Source: an uncultured Eubacteriales bacterium
GTDB lineage: Bacteria; Bacillota; Clostridia; Oscillospirales; Acutalibacteraceae
Direction of reading: 5' to 3'
Length of the DNA: 64,000 nt
NCBI GenBank assembly: GCA_934445015.1
Contig: CAKSDJ010000001.1
Span: 18,686-82,685, forward strand
Under the pieces are notes generated by a model. The model was given only the letters and a program-made list of their open reading frames with translations. It made no database searches and was not told the DNA's origin. Below, piece by piece: positions 7,984 through 16,637 of the stretch (positions are counted from its first letter, which is position 1; every line of letters starts with the position of its first letter). A program made the position numbers and the translations under genes.

Positions 7984-8093
7984 CGATATATGAAACTGCT
8001 ACCGAGTAGTAGAATGCAAAGCATTCGTTTACACATCATTAGGTCTTAGAAGATGTGTATGCGGATGTTTGTTTTTTTCGGAGGCTATGGGTT
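7984..8093 (+). promoter_or_regulatory. structured leader with three hairpins before pnuC (class unknown)
   Basis: Three consecutive hairpins can be drawn: CTGCTAC/GTAGTAG with loop CGA (about 7995-8011), GAATGC/GCATTC (about 8012-8026), and ACACATC/GATGTGT with a 13-base loop (about 8031-8057). A U-rich stretch (8068-8078) comes next, then GGAGG (8080-8084) ahead of the ATG at 8094. Such leaders before vitamin or NAD-precursor transporters are often riboswitches. The FMN, TPP and preQ1 signatures are not present. Whether it matches the NAD-II (pnuC) motif could not be judged by eye. Confidence 0.5.
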
Positions 8094-8778
8094 ATGTTAA
8101 ACAAACTGTTTAATTATTTTACAAAAAAAGAAATCGCGCTGTGGTGCGCGTCGGTTATTTTTATTGTTTTGTCATTCGGCATATTTGACCGTGAAAATTA
8201 CCTAACGTTGACCGCTTCACTGATAGGCGTTACTTCTCTTGTATTTAACGCCAAAGGCAACCCTTTCGGTCAGTTTTTGATGATAATTTTCAGCCTGCTA
8301 TACGGAATCATATCGTTTACCTTTGCATATTACGGCAAAATGATAACCTATCCCGGAATGACAATGCCCATGGCGGTTTTTGCCCTTGTTGCGTGGCTCA
8401 AAAATCCGTACAACGGAAACAAGTCAGAAGTAAAAGTGAATTCGATAAGTAAAAAAAACCGCATTTATGTTGATTGCAACGGTTGCAATAACAGCAGTTT
8501 TTTATTTTATTCTTGAGGCGTTTAACACGTCAAATATTGTTCCGAGCACGATTTCGGTTACAACAAGTTTTTTGGCGGTGTATCTGACTTTCAGAAGAAG
8601 CGCCTATTATGCAATGTCATACGCCGCTAACGATATTGTACTGATTGTGTTGTGGATACTTGCAAGTTTTACCGATAAGCGGTATATTTCTGTAGTGGTT
8701 TGTTTTGCCGCTTTTTTGATAAATGATCTGTACGGATTTATAAATTGGCAAAGTATGAAAAAACGGCAAAGCGTATAA
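8094..8778 (+). pseudogene. pnuC: pnuC-type nicotinamide riboside transporter, frameshifted at an A8 run
   Basis: Two overlapping reading frames together make one PnuC transporter. The first (8094-8516) covers the N-terminal helices, with GNPFGQFLMIIFSLLYGIISF and the loop KNPYNGNKSEVKV. The second (open from about 8449, first ATG 8467, to 8778) carries the C-terminal helices, with STISVTTSFLAVYLTFRRS, YAANDIVLIVLW and NDLYGFINW. Removing one A from the run of eight at 8451-8458 joins them into a protein of about 227 residues, the normal length. PnuC imports nicotinamide riboside for NAD synthesis; relatives import thiamine or riboflavin. The first start is ATG 8094 after GGAGG. Causes could be a real mutation, slippage on A8, or a sequencing error. 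Confidence 0.85.
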
Positions 8779-8833
8779 CACATACGGCGACTGCCCCTTT
8801 TTAAGTTTTAAACGGACTTTTTAATACAATATA

Positions 8834-8872
8834 AAAACAGCAGCCTGAATTAAAATTCAGGCTGCTGTTTTT
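8834..8872. terminator. bidirectional terminator between pnuC and the Gfo/Idh gene
   Basis: A long perfect inverted repeat, AACAGCAGCCTGAAT/ATTCAGGCTGCTGTT, is flanked by A and T runs on both sides. It serves the converging genes pnuC (plus) and 8877-9728 (minus). Confidence 0.92.
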
Positions 8873-8876
8873 ATGT

Positions 8877-9728
8877 TTAATAATCGTTATTTACGTTTAT
8901 CCACTCACCGGGATGTTCCATACCCTTTTTGCCTGCTTCTCTTGCGGCGGCAATTACAAGGGTTTCATTATGGCTTACAGGCTCTTTACCGGTTCTGAAA
9001 AACTCTACCATAGTTTTGTAATGATATATCCAAAAATCGTAACTGCAATTTATAAGCATATTCGAAGTCGGGATAGATATATTCATCATATACGGAGTAT
9101 CATAATTAAAACTGTTTACAACTATGTATCTGCCGCTTTCAAGTTCTACCGTTACCGAGTAAAAGGCATCGCCGCGGTATACGCTCATTACCCTTTTTGC
9201 AGGTTCTTCCATAAGCATCATAGCGGGCTCTAATGCGTGAAGAATATAGTTATCAAAAGAATTTTGCGGCGTAAATACAACAAGCGACTCAATTGCCTTG
9301 CGGTCTACCTTTTGGTATTCCTGCGCGTAACGCAAAGATGAACAGGTGTAGCAGGGTGTTCCGCTTTTTTCGGCAATTTCAAACATACGCTTGGCAGAAG
9401 CCAGATCGGTACCGAACGGTTTGTCTACAAAACAGGGTTTTCCGCTTGCAAGCGCTGCGCGGCTCAGATCCTCTTTGCGTTCGCAGTTATCGGGCGCAAA
9501 TACCATTAAAACATCTGATTTTTCAACAACTTCTTCTATGGTTTTGCAATATTCGACACCGTTTTTTTCGCACCACTGCTCGCTTGTGGTTCCGTTTACG
9601 GGATTTGCAATCTCGCCGTAAGCAAAGCAGACTTTAACTTCACCGTCAGACTGTTTTTCAAGATGTGCCGGCGCGCTGTTTGCGTGAAACTCATCCAAGT
9701 AATAATCTATAAATCCAACTTTAATCAT
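8877..9728 (-). CDS. Gfo/Idh/MocA-family oxidoreductase (shorter member)
   Basis: The 283-residue product is a NAD(P)-dependent sugar or inositol dehydrogenase-like protein. The Rossmann half is present but atypical (starts MIKVGFIDYYLDEFHANSAP, with no GxGxxG). The family lysine motif is degenerate, DKPFG at 102-106 instead of EKP. The C-terminal half is shorter than in the next gene. It lies 12 bases after the 9741-10799 dehydrogenase, and SD GGGGAG precedes the ATG. The weak nucleotide motif means catalytic activity is uncertain; it may have a specialised or structural role with its neighbour. Confidence 0.82.
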   Translation of the reverse strand: MIKVGFIDYYLDEFHANSAPAHLEKQSDGEVKVCFAYGEIANPVNGTTSEQWCEKNGVEYCKTIEEVVEKSDVLMVFAPDNCERKEDLSRAALASGKPCFVDKPFGTDLASAKRMFEIAEKSGTPCYTCSSLRYAQEYQKVDRKAIESLVVFTPQNSFDNYILHALEPAMMLMEEPAKRVMSVYRGDAFYSVTVELESGRYIVVNSFNYDTPYMMNISIPTSNMLINCSYDFWIYHYKTMVEFFRTGKEPVSHNETLVIAAAREAGKKGMEHPGEWINVNNDY

Positions 9729-9740
9729 TGCAAACTCCCC

Positions 9741-10799
9741 TTAATCAAGCGTAATTTCTTTATGTATATCCGACGAATCATATATCGCCTGCATCATACG
9801 CGCGGTAATAATATTGGTATCAATATGCGAAGGCAGCTTTTTGCCCGTTTTTATGCAATCGATAAACTCATTGATCTCACTTTCGAAATGGTTGTTCGGC
9901 TCAAATTCGGGCCTGTATTCATAAACCTTGCCGTCTTTTACGGTGTAAACCGCAAATTCTTTTGTGTAATAGTCGATGCGCGCACCGCCCTTATCACCCA
10001 TAAAGTCGATATACATTTCTTCATGATTTATGTTTTGCGCCCACGCGCCGTTTACCGTAATTGTCGGACCCTGCGTGCGGATAAGTGCCGTAACGGAATC
10101 GTCAACATCATATATGCCGTCGAGTTTTGGCGGACCTGCCCACATTGTACCGGGATAAACATATTCGGATATATTTTTGCCGAGTTTGCAAAAAGCCTCA
10201 CCCGTAACGGTGGTGGGTTTTGGGTCGCCGCAGCAGAACATAACTATGTCAAGAAAATGTACGCCCCAATCAATAAGCGCACCGCCGCCGGCAACCGCCT
10301 TTGTTGTAAAATCACCGCCGAGACCCGGTATTGAACGGTAAGCGCGAAAACTTACATAAACGTGAAAAATGTCGCCGAGAGCACCCTCATCAATAAGTTT
10401 TTTAAGTGCCTTGACGCCGTTGTTAAAGCGGTTGCAAACGCCTATATTAAGCACCTTGCCGGTTTCATGCTGCACTTTTTGCATTTCAAGCGCTTCACTA
10501 AGCACACGTGCAGCGGGTTTTTCGCAAAGTACGTTTTTGCCTGCGCGCATAGCGTCGATTGAAATTACAGAGTGCATACGGTTAGGCGTGCAAACCGATA
10601 TTGCCTCTACCTCAGGGTCGGCAAGAACTTCTTTGTAATCGGTTACCGCAATTCCGCAACCGTATTTTTCTACCGCTGCCTCTGCCCTTTCGGGAATAAT
10701 ATCGCAAAAATATTTAATTTCTGCCTCTGGGTTTTTAAGGTATGCGGGGATATGCGACCTGTTTGCGATTGTACCGCAACCTATAATTGCAACTTTCAT
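9741..10799 (-). CDS. Gfo/Idh/MocA-family NAD(P)-dependent oxidoreductase
   Basis: The 352-residue product has the complete family signature: nucleotide-binding GCGTIA (7-12), CEKPAA (92-97) with the catalytic Lys94, and the D177-W-G-V-H181 motif of the C-terminal substrate domain. Family members oxidise or rearrange sugars, inositols or glycosides in the cytoplasm. It is the first of a two-gene dehydrogenase set immediately downstream of an AraC regulator (9 bases), which suggests all three form one sugar-responsive operon. The substrate cannot be told. SD GAGGTAG precedes the ATG. Confidence 0.93.
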   Translation of the reverse strand: MKVAIIGCGTIANRSHIPAYLKNPEAEIKYFCDIIPERAEAAVEKYGCGIAVTDYKEVLADPEVEAISVCTPNRMHSVISIDAMRAGKNVLCEKPAARVLSEALEMQKVQHETGKVLNIGVCNRFNNGVKALKKLIDEGALGDIFHVYVSFRAYRSIPGLGGDFTTKAVAGGGALIDWGVHFLDIVMFCCGDPKPTTVTGEAFCKLGKNISEYVYPGTMWAGPPKLDGIYDVDDSVTALIRTQGPTITVNGAWAQNINHEEMYIDFMGDKGGARIDYYTKEFAVYTVKDGKVYEYRPEFEPNNHFESEINEFIDCIKTGKKLPSHIDTNIITARMMQAIYDSSDIHKEITLD

Positions 10800-10808
10800 A
10801 ATACTACC

Positions 10809-11708
10809 TCACTTTGTTATATGATCAGAGCTGTTTGGCTCGGATTTGCGAAATTTTTCGGCATAGGCGCTCGGGCTCATACTCTCTCGCGCTGAAAACG
10901 CCTTGCTGAACACGTGTATGCTGCTGTAGCCCATTTTTTCGGCAACGGCGGTCACGCTGTAACCCTCACACAGCAGCTCACACGCGCGTTTGTGGCGGCT
11001 CATCAAAAAGAACTCCTGCAAACTTATACCCATGGATTTTGAAAAAAACGATGATATATATGAGTAACTGTATCCGAACTTTTCGGGCAATTTTTTTAAA
11101 ACGGCAATATCCTCGGCATAAGAATCTATAAACGAACATATTTGCGAAACGGTGTGTTTTTTGCCGAACCTCAAATCCGGAAAATAAACGCTGTTTGCCG
11201 AACCGTCGAGCGAACGCATAGTGTAAATAAGCAATTTACGCACACTGTCGGCAACGATTATTTCAGAAAACTCATCCTTGCCGTATAAATTAAAAAATAT
11301 ATCGTGAAAAGTCTGCGGTATTCCGCGGTCGGCTTCGCCCATACCTGCACCGTTTTTTTGAAAAAACTCATTCAGCGACTGTTCGCAATGATTTGATATG
11401 TCTGCAATTTCAAAGGCGATATAATAATATCTGAGCGACTTACCGTCGGCACTGTCAATAGCGTGCAGTGTATCTTTAGGATTAAAAATAACATCGCCGC
11501 TTTTGCAAAAATATTCTTTATCGCCGCAAAGTATGTTAGCATTGCCGCTTACAATGTATGTTATTTCATTTGCGACCTGAGTATGTTTTCGGCACTTAAA
11601 ACCCGAATAGGTGTCGATATCGCCGACCTGTATTATATTAAACGGTGCAAAAAACATAGGTTCTTCATAAAAAACATTGTCAAAATGGAACTTAACAAAA
11701 TCAGGCAT
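10809..11708 (-). CDS. AraC-family transcriptional regulator with N-terminal cupin sensor
   Basis: The product has 299 residues. The N-terminal half is a cupin-type ligand domain (around NEITYIVSGNANILCGDKEYFCKSGDVIFNP). The last about 100 residues are the double helix-turn-helix of AraC (FGYSYSYISSFFSKSMGISLQEF, then MGYSSIHVFSKAFSARESMSPSAY). The ATG at 11708 is chosen because GGGAGG lies 9 bases upstream; the frame stays open to 11771. It is closely similar along its length to the regulator at 11877-12758 and is followed 9 bases later by the dehydrogenase pair, its likely targets. Confidence 0.92.
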   Translation of the reverse strand: MPDFVKFHFDNVFYEEPMFFAPFNIIQVGDIDTYSGFKCRKHTQVANEITYIVSGNANILCGDKEYFCKSGDVIFNPKDTLHAIDSADGKSLRYYYIAFEIADISNHCEQSLNEFFQKNGAGMGEADRGIPQTFHDIFFNLYGKDEFSEIIVADSVRKLLIYTMRSLDGSANSVYFPDLRFGKKHTVSQICSFIDSYAEDIAVLKKLPEKFGYSYSYISSFFSKSMGISLQEFFLMSRHKRACELLCEGYSVTAVAEKMGYSSIHVFSKAFSARESMSPSAYAEKFRKSEPNSSDHITK

Positions 11709-11823
11709 TTTAATTAGCCTCCCGTTTAAGATTTTAGCACTAATAAATTCTTTTTTATTTGTTATTATCACAGTTTTTATTTAGCATTTTTTATTATGCC
11801 AAAAAACAAATAAAAGTGCAAGA

Positions 11824-11853
11824 AAAAAGCACCGATTGTTATCGGTGCTTTTA
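11824..11853 (-). terminator. terminator after the second AraC gene
   Basis: The stem AAGCACCGAT/ATCGGTGCTT (11827-11850) is followed by a T run on the minus strand, about 25 bases after the stop of 11877-12758. It separates the two AraC units. Confidence 0.9.
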
Positions 11854-11876
11854 ATAACATTTATGTTTTAACAATT

Positions 11877-12758
11877 TTATTTGTTTTTCCGTTTTTCGGC
11901 ATAAACGCTCGGCGATACGCCCTCGCGCGCCGAGAATGCGTTACTGAACGCGTGTATACTGCTGTAACCCATTCTTTCGGCAACCTCGGTAACCGAAAGA
12001 CCGTTTTTCAGCAGATCACATTCATATTTGTGACGCGCTATCAAAAAATAATTTTTAAGGCTTATACCCATAGATTTCGAGAAAAACGATGAAAGATACG
12101 AATAACTGTACCCGAATTTTTCGGGCAGTTTTTTAAGCGTTCCTATATCCTCGACCGAAGAGTCCATAAATGAACATATCTGCGAAATGATACGCTTTTT
12201 GCCGAAACGCGCATCGGGTATATATACACGGTTTGCCTTGCCTTCAAAAGAGCGCACCGTATAAATCAGTATTTTTCGGATACTGTCAACAATAAGTAAT
12301 TTTGAAAGGTCGTCCTCTTCATAAAGGTTGATAAATATATCCTGAAAAGCGCTGGGAATTGATTTATCGGCTGTTGCAGACCCTGAACTTATGTTTTTGA
12401 AAAAACTGTCAAGTATTTTTTCAGCCTCGCCCTCTACGTCGTCAATACCAAACGACAGCGAATAATAGCGGAGTGACTGACTGCCGACATTTTTTATAGC
12501 GTGCACCGTACCCTTAGCGTTGTATATTACATCGCCGGATTTACAAGTGCAAACTCTGTCGCCGCAGGTTATCTCTGCGCTGCCTTTAACAATATACGTA
12601 ATTTCATTTTGATTGTTTTGATGATCTGCCATCTCAAAACCGGGGTAAGTGTCTATTTCGCCCAACTGATACACGGTAAAAGGCAGCAAATGCACGGGAT
12701 CATCGATAAACCAGTTATCGAAATGAAATTTTATATGCTCTGAAGATGCCTGAGTCAT
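11877..12758 (-). CDS. AraC-family transcriptional regulator, paralogue of the neighbour
   Basis: This 293-residue protein has the same plan as the 10809-11708 regulator: cupin sensor (NEITYIVKGSAEITCGD) and C-terminal AraC helix-turn-helix (MGYSSIHAFSNAFSAREGVSPSVYAEK). The identical motifs FGYSYSYxSSFFSKSMGISL and RYYxxxFxI show a local duplication. The ATG at 12758 is preceded by AGGGGGAT at good distance; an in-frame start at 12776 lies upstream and is less well placed. It has its own terminator, so it is transcribed separately from the dehydrogenases but may sense a related sugar. Confidence 0.9.
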   Translation of the reverse strand: MTQASSEHIKFHFDNWFIDDPVHLLPFTVYQLGEIDTYPGFEMADHQNNQNEITYIVKGSAEITCGDRVCTCKSGDVIYNAKGTVHAIKNVGSQSLRYYSLSFGIDDVEGEAEKILDSFFKNISSGSATADKSIPSAFQDIFINLYEEDDLSKLLIVDSIRKILIYTVRSFEGKANRVYIPDARFGKKRIISQICSFMDSSVEDIGTLKKLPEKFGYSYSYLSSFFSKSMGISLKNYFLIARHKYECDLLKNGLSVTEVAERMGYSSIHAFSNAFSAREGVSPSVYAEKRKNK

Positions 12759-12872
12759 AAAAATCCCCCTTCGCAAATTACATATTTTTCATTATATATT
12801 ATAATACACATATTTGAATTTGTATTTAATATTACAAAATTTGTTTTTTACTATTTTTTATCACAAATAAAA

Positions 12873-14591
12873 CTAAGTTTCGTCAGAAAAGTTTTTTGCG
12901 TTTAATTCGGCGTATATTCCGTTTTGTTTTAAGAGTTCACTGTGCGTTCCGCGCTCTTTAATTTCACCGTCGGATACAACCGCAATTTCATCGGCATTTT
13001 TTATTGTTGAAAGGCGATGTGCCACAACAATTGTCGTTCTGCCTTTACACAGTTCATCGAGCGCGTTTTGTATCATAATTTCGGTAGCGTTGTCAAGCGC
13101 GCTTGTCGCCTCGTCAAGTATAAGTATTGGCGGATTTTTCAAAAATACTCTTGCTATGCTGATACGCTGTTTTTGTCCGCCCGAAAGTTTAACGCCGCGC
13201 TCGCCTATAACGGTGTCGTACCCGTCGGGCAATGTCATAATATAGTTATGTATATTTGCGCGTTTTGCCGCCGCGACAACCTCGTCAAAACCGGCGTTCG
13301 GTTTTCCGTAAAGGATATTATCCTTTATACTTGAATTAAAAAGATAAACATCCTGCTGGACTATGCCTATATTTTTGCGCAAAGAGGCGCGTGTAACATG
13401 GCTTGTGTCAATACCGTCAATCAAAATTTTGCCCTGTTGTATGTCATAAAACCGCGGTATAAGGTGGCATATTGTAGTTTTGCCGCCGCCCGACGGACCT
13501 ACCAGGGCGTAAGTCATACCTTTATTGACTTTAAGGTTTACGCCTTTAAGCACATTTTCGCCCTTGCCGTAACCGTAAGTAACATTTTGAAACTCAATGC
13601 TGCCCTGCACGTTATCCATATCACGGGCATCGGGGCTGTCGGATTCGGGCTCGGTGCTCATTATTTCAATATAACGCTCAAAGCCCGAAACGCCGTCCTG
13701 AAAAGACTCCATAAAACGGATCAGTGTATTTATAGGGTTGATAAACAGGTTGACCGACACTATAAATGCCGAATAATCGCCGAAATCGATTTTTCCGCTG
13801 TATAGAAAAAGTCCGCCGGCTATAAGTATAACAACATTAAAAACATCTGTTACAAACGTGGTTTCCGAATGAAACTTACCCATCGCCTTATACGCCATAC
13901 GGCTGTTTTCGACAAATTGCGCGTTGCCGCACTCAAATTTTTCAATTTCTTTTTCGGCATTGTTAAACGCCTTTGTTACCCTTATACCCGAAATACTGCT
14001 CTCAAGCGCGGCATTGATCACCGCGTTTGATTCGCGGCGGCGTTTAAAAGCCGTACGCATACGGCGGCGCAGTGACATAGACACTATTACCAAAGCCGGC
14101 ACACAGGCAAAAATGATAAGCGACAACCAAATATTTATAGATGCAAGATATACAAAAGATATTACAACCGAAACACTTGTAATTATAAAATTTTCAGGTC
14201 CGTGGTGGGCAAGTTCTGCAATATCGAACAAGTCGGTTGTCATACGCGACATTATTTTGCCTGTTTCGCGGTCATCGTAAAAACTGAACGGAAGCGTTTC
14301 AAGATGACTGAACAGGTCGCTGCGCATTTTCGCCTGCATTTTTACACCCATCATATGACCTACGTATTGCACATAATATGAAAGGCCCATTCGCAAAACA
14401 TATACAACAAGCAGACCTACACCGTAGATAATTATATCTTTATACTTTTTGTTTGGTATCAGGTCGTTTAACATCATACGGGTTATCATAGGATAAAATA
14501 TCGCTATGACCGACATTCCGAGTGATGCCAGCATATCAAGCACAAAGGTAAGTTTATGCGGTTTGTAGTAACTCAAAAATTTTTTAAACAT
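12873..14591 (-). CDS. ABC transporter half-exporter (MsbA/MdlB type)
   Basis: The 572-residue product has a six-helix membrane domain (about 1-310) and an ATPase domain with Walker A GPSGGGKTT, signature LSGGQ, Walker B ILILDEATSALD and the H-loop AHRLSTI. This is the fused exporter layout that works as a homo- or heterodimer. No second half-transporter is adjacent, so a homodimer is the simplest reading. Substrate is unknown (drug, lipid or peptide). It lies 16 bases from recG with no terminator between. Confidence 0.93.
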   Translation of the reverse strand: MFKKFLSYYKPHKLTFVLDMLASLGMSVIAIFYPMITRMMLNDLIPNKKYKDIIIYGVGLLVVYVLRMGLSYYVQYVGHMMGVKMQAKMRSDLFSHLETLPFSFYDDRETGKIMSRMTTDLFDIAELAHHGPENFIITSVSVVISFVYLASINIWLSLIIFACVPALVIVSMSLRRRMRTAFKRRRESNAVINAALESSISGIRVTKAFNNAEKEIEKFECGNAQFVENSRMAYKAMGKFHSETTFVTDVFNVVILIAGGLFLYSGKIDFGDYSAFIVSVNLFINPINTLIRFMESFQDGVSGFERYIEIMSTEPESDSPDARDMDNVQGSIEFQNVTYGYGKGENVLKGVNLKVNKGMTYALVGPSGGGKTTICHLIPRFYDIQQGKILIDGIDTSHVTRASLRKNIGIVQQDVYLFNSSIKDNILYGKPNAGFDEVVAAAKRANIHNYIMTLPDGYDTVIGERGVKLSGGQKQRISIARVFLKNPPILILDEATSALDNATEIMIQNALDELCKGRTTIVVAHRLSTIKNADEIAVVSDGEIKERGTHSELLKQNGIYAELNAKNFSDET

Positions 14592-14607
14592 ATATTCGCC
14601 TTCTGTT

Positions 14608-16632
14608 TCAGTTCTCGTTTAACTTTTTATACATTTTAATTATAGCCTGTCTTAAATTCAGGTTTTCGGTGTTTTTAAGCGTGGGGTCGCTTTCAAGCAG
14701 GCCTGCCGCCGCCATACCGGCCAAACGCAAAATATCGTTGTCGGCATAAATATCGGCAATTTTAAGTGCCGGCAATCCGTGCTGACGCGAGCCCAAAAAA
14801 TCACCCGGGCCCCTGAGTCGCAGGTCCTCATCGGCAATTTTAAAACCGTCATTACTGTTTTTTATTGCAGTAAGCCTTTCTGCGGCGTTGCCGCTTTTAA
14901 AATCCGACATAAAAATGCATGTGGATTTATAACTGCCGCGGCCTATTCTGCCGCGCAGCTGGTGCAGCTGCGACAGCCCGAAACGCTCGGCGTTTTCAAT
15001 CAGCATTATTGTGGCGTTCGGCACGTCTATGCCCACTTCGATCACCGTGGTGCATACAAGCAGTTTTATTTTGCCGTCTTTAAACGCACGCATAATATTT
15101 TCTTTTTCGGCGGGTTTCATTTTACCGTGAAGCAAACCCACGTCATAATTTTTAAATGCACCGTCTTTTATTTTTGCATAATACTCCTCAGCGGATACAA
15201 GGTCAAGCGCATCGTTTTCTTCTACCATAGGGCAAACTATATATCCCTGCCTGCCCTCATCGAGATGCTTTTTTATGTAGGCAAAAACGCGGTTTCTGAG
15301 CGCGCTTTGCACACAGTAATTTTCTATTGATTTTCTGCCGCTTGGGTACTCGTCTATTATGCTTATATCAAGATCGCCGTATATAATAAGCCCGAGTGTT
15401 CGCGGTATAGGCGTTGCAGACATTACAAGCGTATGGGGGTGTATGCCCTTTTGCGAAAATGCTGCGCGCTGCGATACACCGAAGCGATGCTGCTCATCTG
15501 TGATGACCAGCGCCAAATTTTTAAAAGTAACTCCGCCGCTTATAAGGGCGTGAGTGCCTACGGCTATACTGGCTGCGCCGCTTGCAAGTTGTTCGTTTGC
15601 AAACTGCCTTTCGCTTTTTTTAAGTGAACCGGTTACAAGCACACAGTCAATGCCTGTATTTTTTAAGGCATTGCACAAATTTTTGTAATGCTGTTCGGCA
15701 AGGATCTCAGTAGGTGCCATAATTGCCGCCTGATAACCTGATTTTGCCGTATGATACATAAGCGCTGCCGCTACGGCGGTTTTGCCGCAGCCTACGTCGC
15801 CCTGAACCAAGCGGTTCATAACTCTGCCGGATGACATATCGGCTACGCAGTCTTTGATTGCATTTTTTTGTGCGTTTGTAAGTTCAAAAGGTAATGACGC
15901 AGCGTAATCATTGGTGTAGTCGACGTCCAAAACAAAGGGCGATTTTATACGCCTTTTGTTTTTTAGCAGCATAAGGCTTGTACGCAATATAAAAAGTTCT
16001 TCAAAAACAAGATATTTTTTTGCGCGCGACAACGCCTCATCACTTTTAGGAAAATGTATGTTAAAAAGTGCGGTGCGCAGGTCGCAAAGGTTATAGTTCT
16101 GCATTATGCTTTCGGGCAAAACATCGGTTATTTCGCACTCGGCAAGCGCGGTTTTAACCATTTTTTCAATTGAGTACGAAGTCATATTTTTTGTGGCCGC
16201 ATACACAGGAGTAATGCCGGTATCGCCCACCTGTTTGATTTTAGGCGAAGACATAGACGGCAAAAACGAGTCGGACTGAATTTTACCCAAAAACATATAT
16301 TCGCTGCCGCAATTCAACCTGTTTGCAAGATAGTTATTATTAAAAATTGTTATTTGCAGATTTGCAGTGCCGTCGCTTACCGTAAATCTATAAAGCGTCA
16401 TATTTTTGCGAACGGCATTTTTGATTATAGGTGTTATTATTTTTGCCCTGACACATACGGTTTGATTTGTGGCGCACTCGGATATCGCGGTAACGTTTTT
16501 AAAGTCCTCATATCCGCGCGGATAATAACGCAAAAGGGCACCGACTGTATCGATGCCCATTGAATACAAAATCTCTGAGCGTTTTTCGCCGACGCCCTTT
16601 AAAAATCTTATATCTGTGTCAAAGTTTAACAT
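14608..16632 (-). CDS. recG: ATP-dependent DNA helicase RecG
   Basis: RecG remodels stalled replication forks and recombination intermediates. The 674-residue product has the N-terminal wedge/OB region, Walker A GDVGCGKTAVA, helicase motif II ITDEQHRFG, motif III MSATPIPRTL, and the C-terminal QLRGRIGRG. Length is normal. ATG 16632 gives the family-like start MLNFDTDIRFLKGVGEKR. A GTG at 16641 overlaps the fakA stop (GTGA) and would add three residues. The order asp23-fakA-recG is common in Firmicutes. Confidence 0.97.
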   Translation of the reverse strand: MLNFDTDIRFLKGVGEKRSEILYSMGIDTVGALLRYYPRGYEDFKNVTAISECATNQTVCVRAKIITPIIKNAVRKNMTLYRFTVSDGTANLQITIFNNNYLANRLNCGSEYMFLGKIQSDSFLPSMSSPKIKQVGDTGITPVYAATKNMTSYSIEKMVKTALAECEITDVLPESIMQNYNLCDLRTALFNIHFPKSDEALSRAKKYLVFEELFILRTSLMLLKNKRRIKSPFVLDVDYTNDYAASLPFELTNAQKNAIKDCVADMSSGRVMNRLVQGDVGCGKTAVAAALMYHTAKSGYQAAIMAPTEILAEQHYKNLCNALKNTGIDCVLVTGSLKKSERQFANEQLASGAASIAVGTHALISGGVTFKNLALVITDEQHRFGVSQRAAFSQKGIHPHTLVMSATPIPRTLGLIIYGDLDISIIDEYPSGRKSIENYCVQSALRNRVFAYIKKHLDEGRQGYIVCPMVEENDALDLVSAEEYYAKIKDGAFKNYDVGLLHGKMKPAEKENIMRAFKDGKIKLLVCTTVIEVGIDVPNATIMLIENAERFGLSQLHQLRGRIGRGSYKSTCIFMSDFKSGNAAERLTAIKNSNDGFKIADEDLRLRGPGDFLGSRQHGLPALKIADIYADNDILRLAGMAAAGLLESDPTLKNTENLNLRQAIIKMYKKLNEN

Positions 16633-16637
16633 AATTA

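Noticed and set aside
7984..8093. FMN, TPP or T-box element upstream of pnuC
   Set aside because: None of their conserved sequence cores is present; only generic hairpins could be drawn.
9663..10334. Plus-strand 223-codon ORF
   Set aside because: Antisense to the two dehydrogenase genes, which are well supported; the frame is a by-product of codon bias.
14779..15330. Plus-strand 183-codon ORF
   Set aside because: Antisense to recG, whose helicase motifs lie in this interval.
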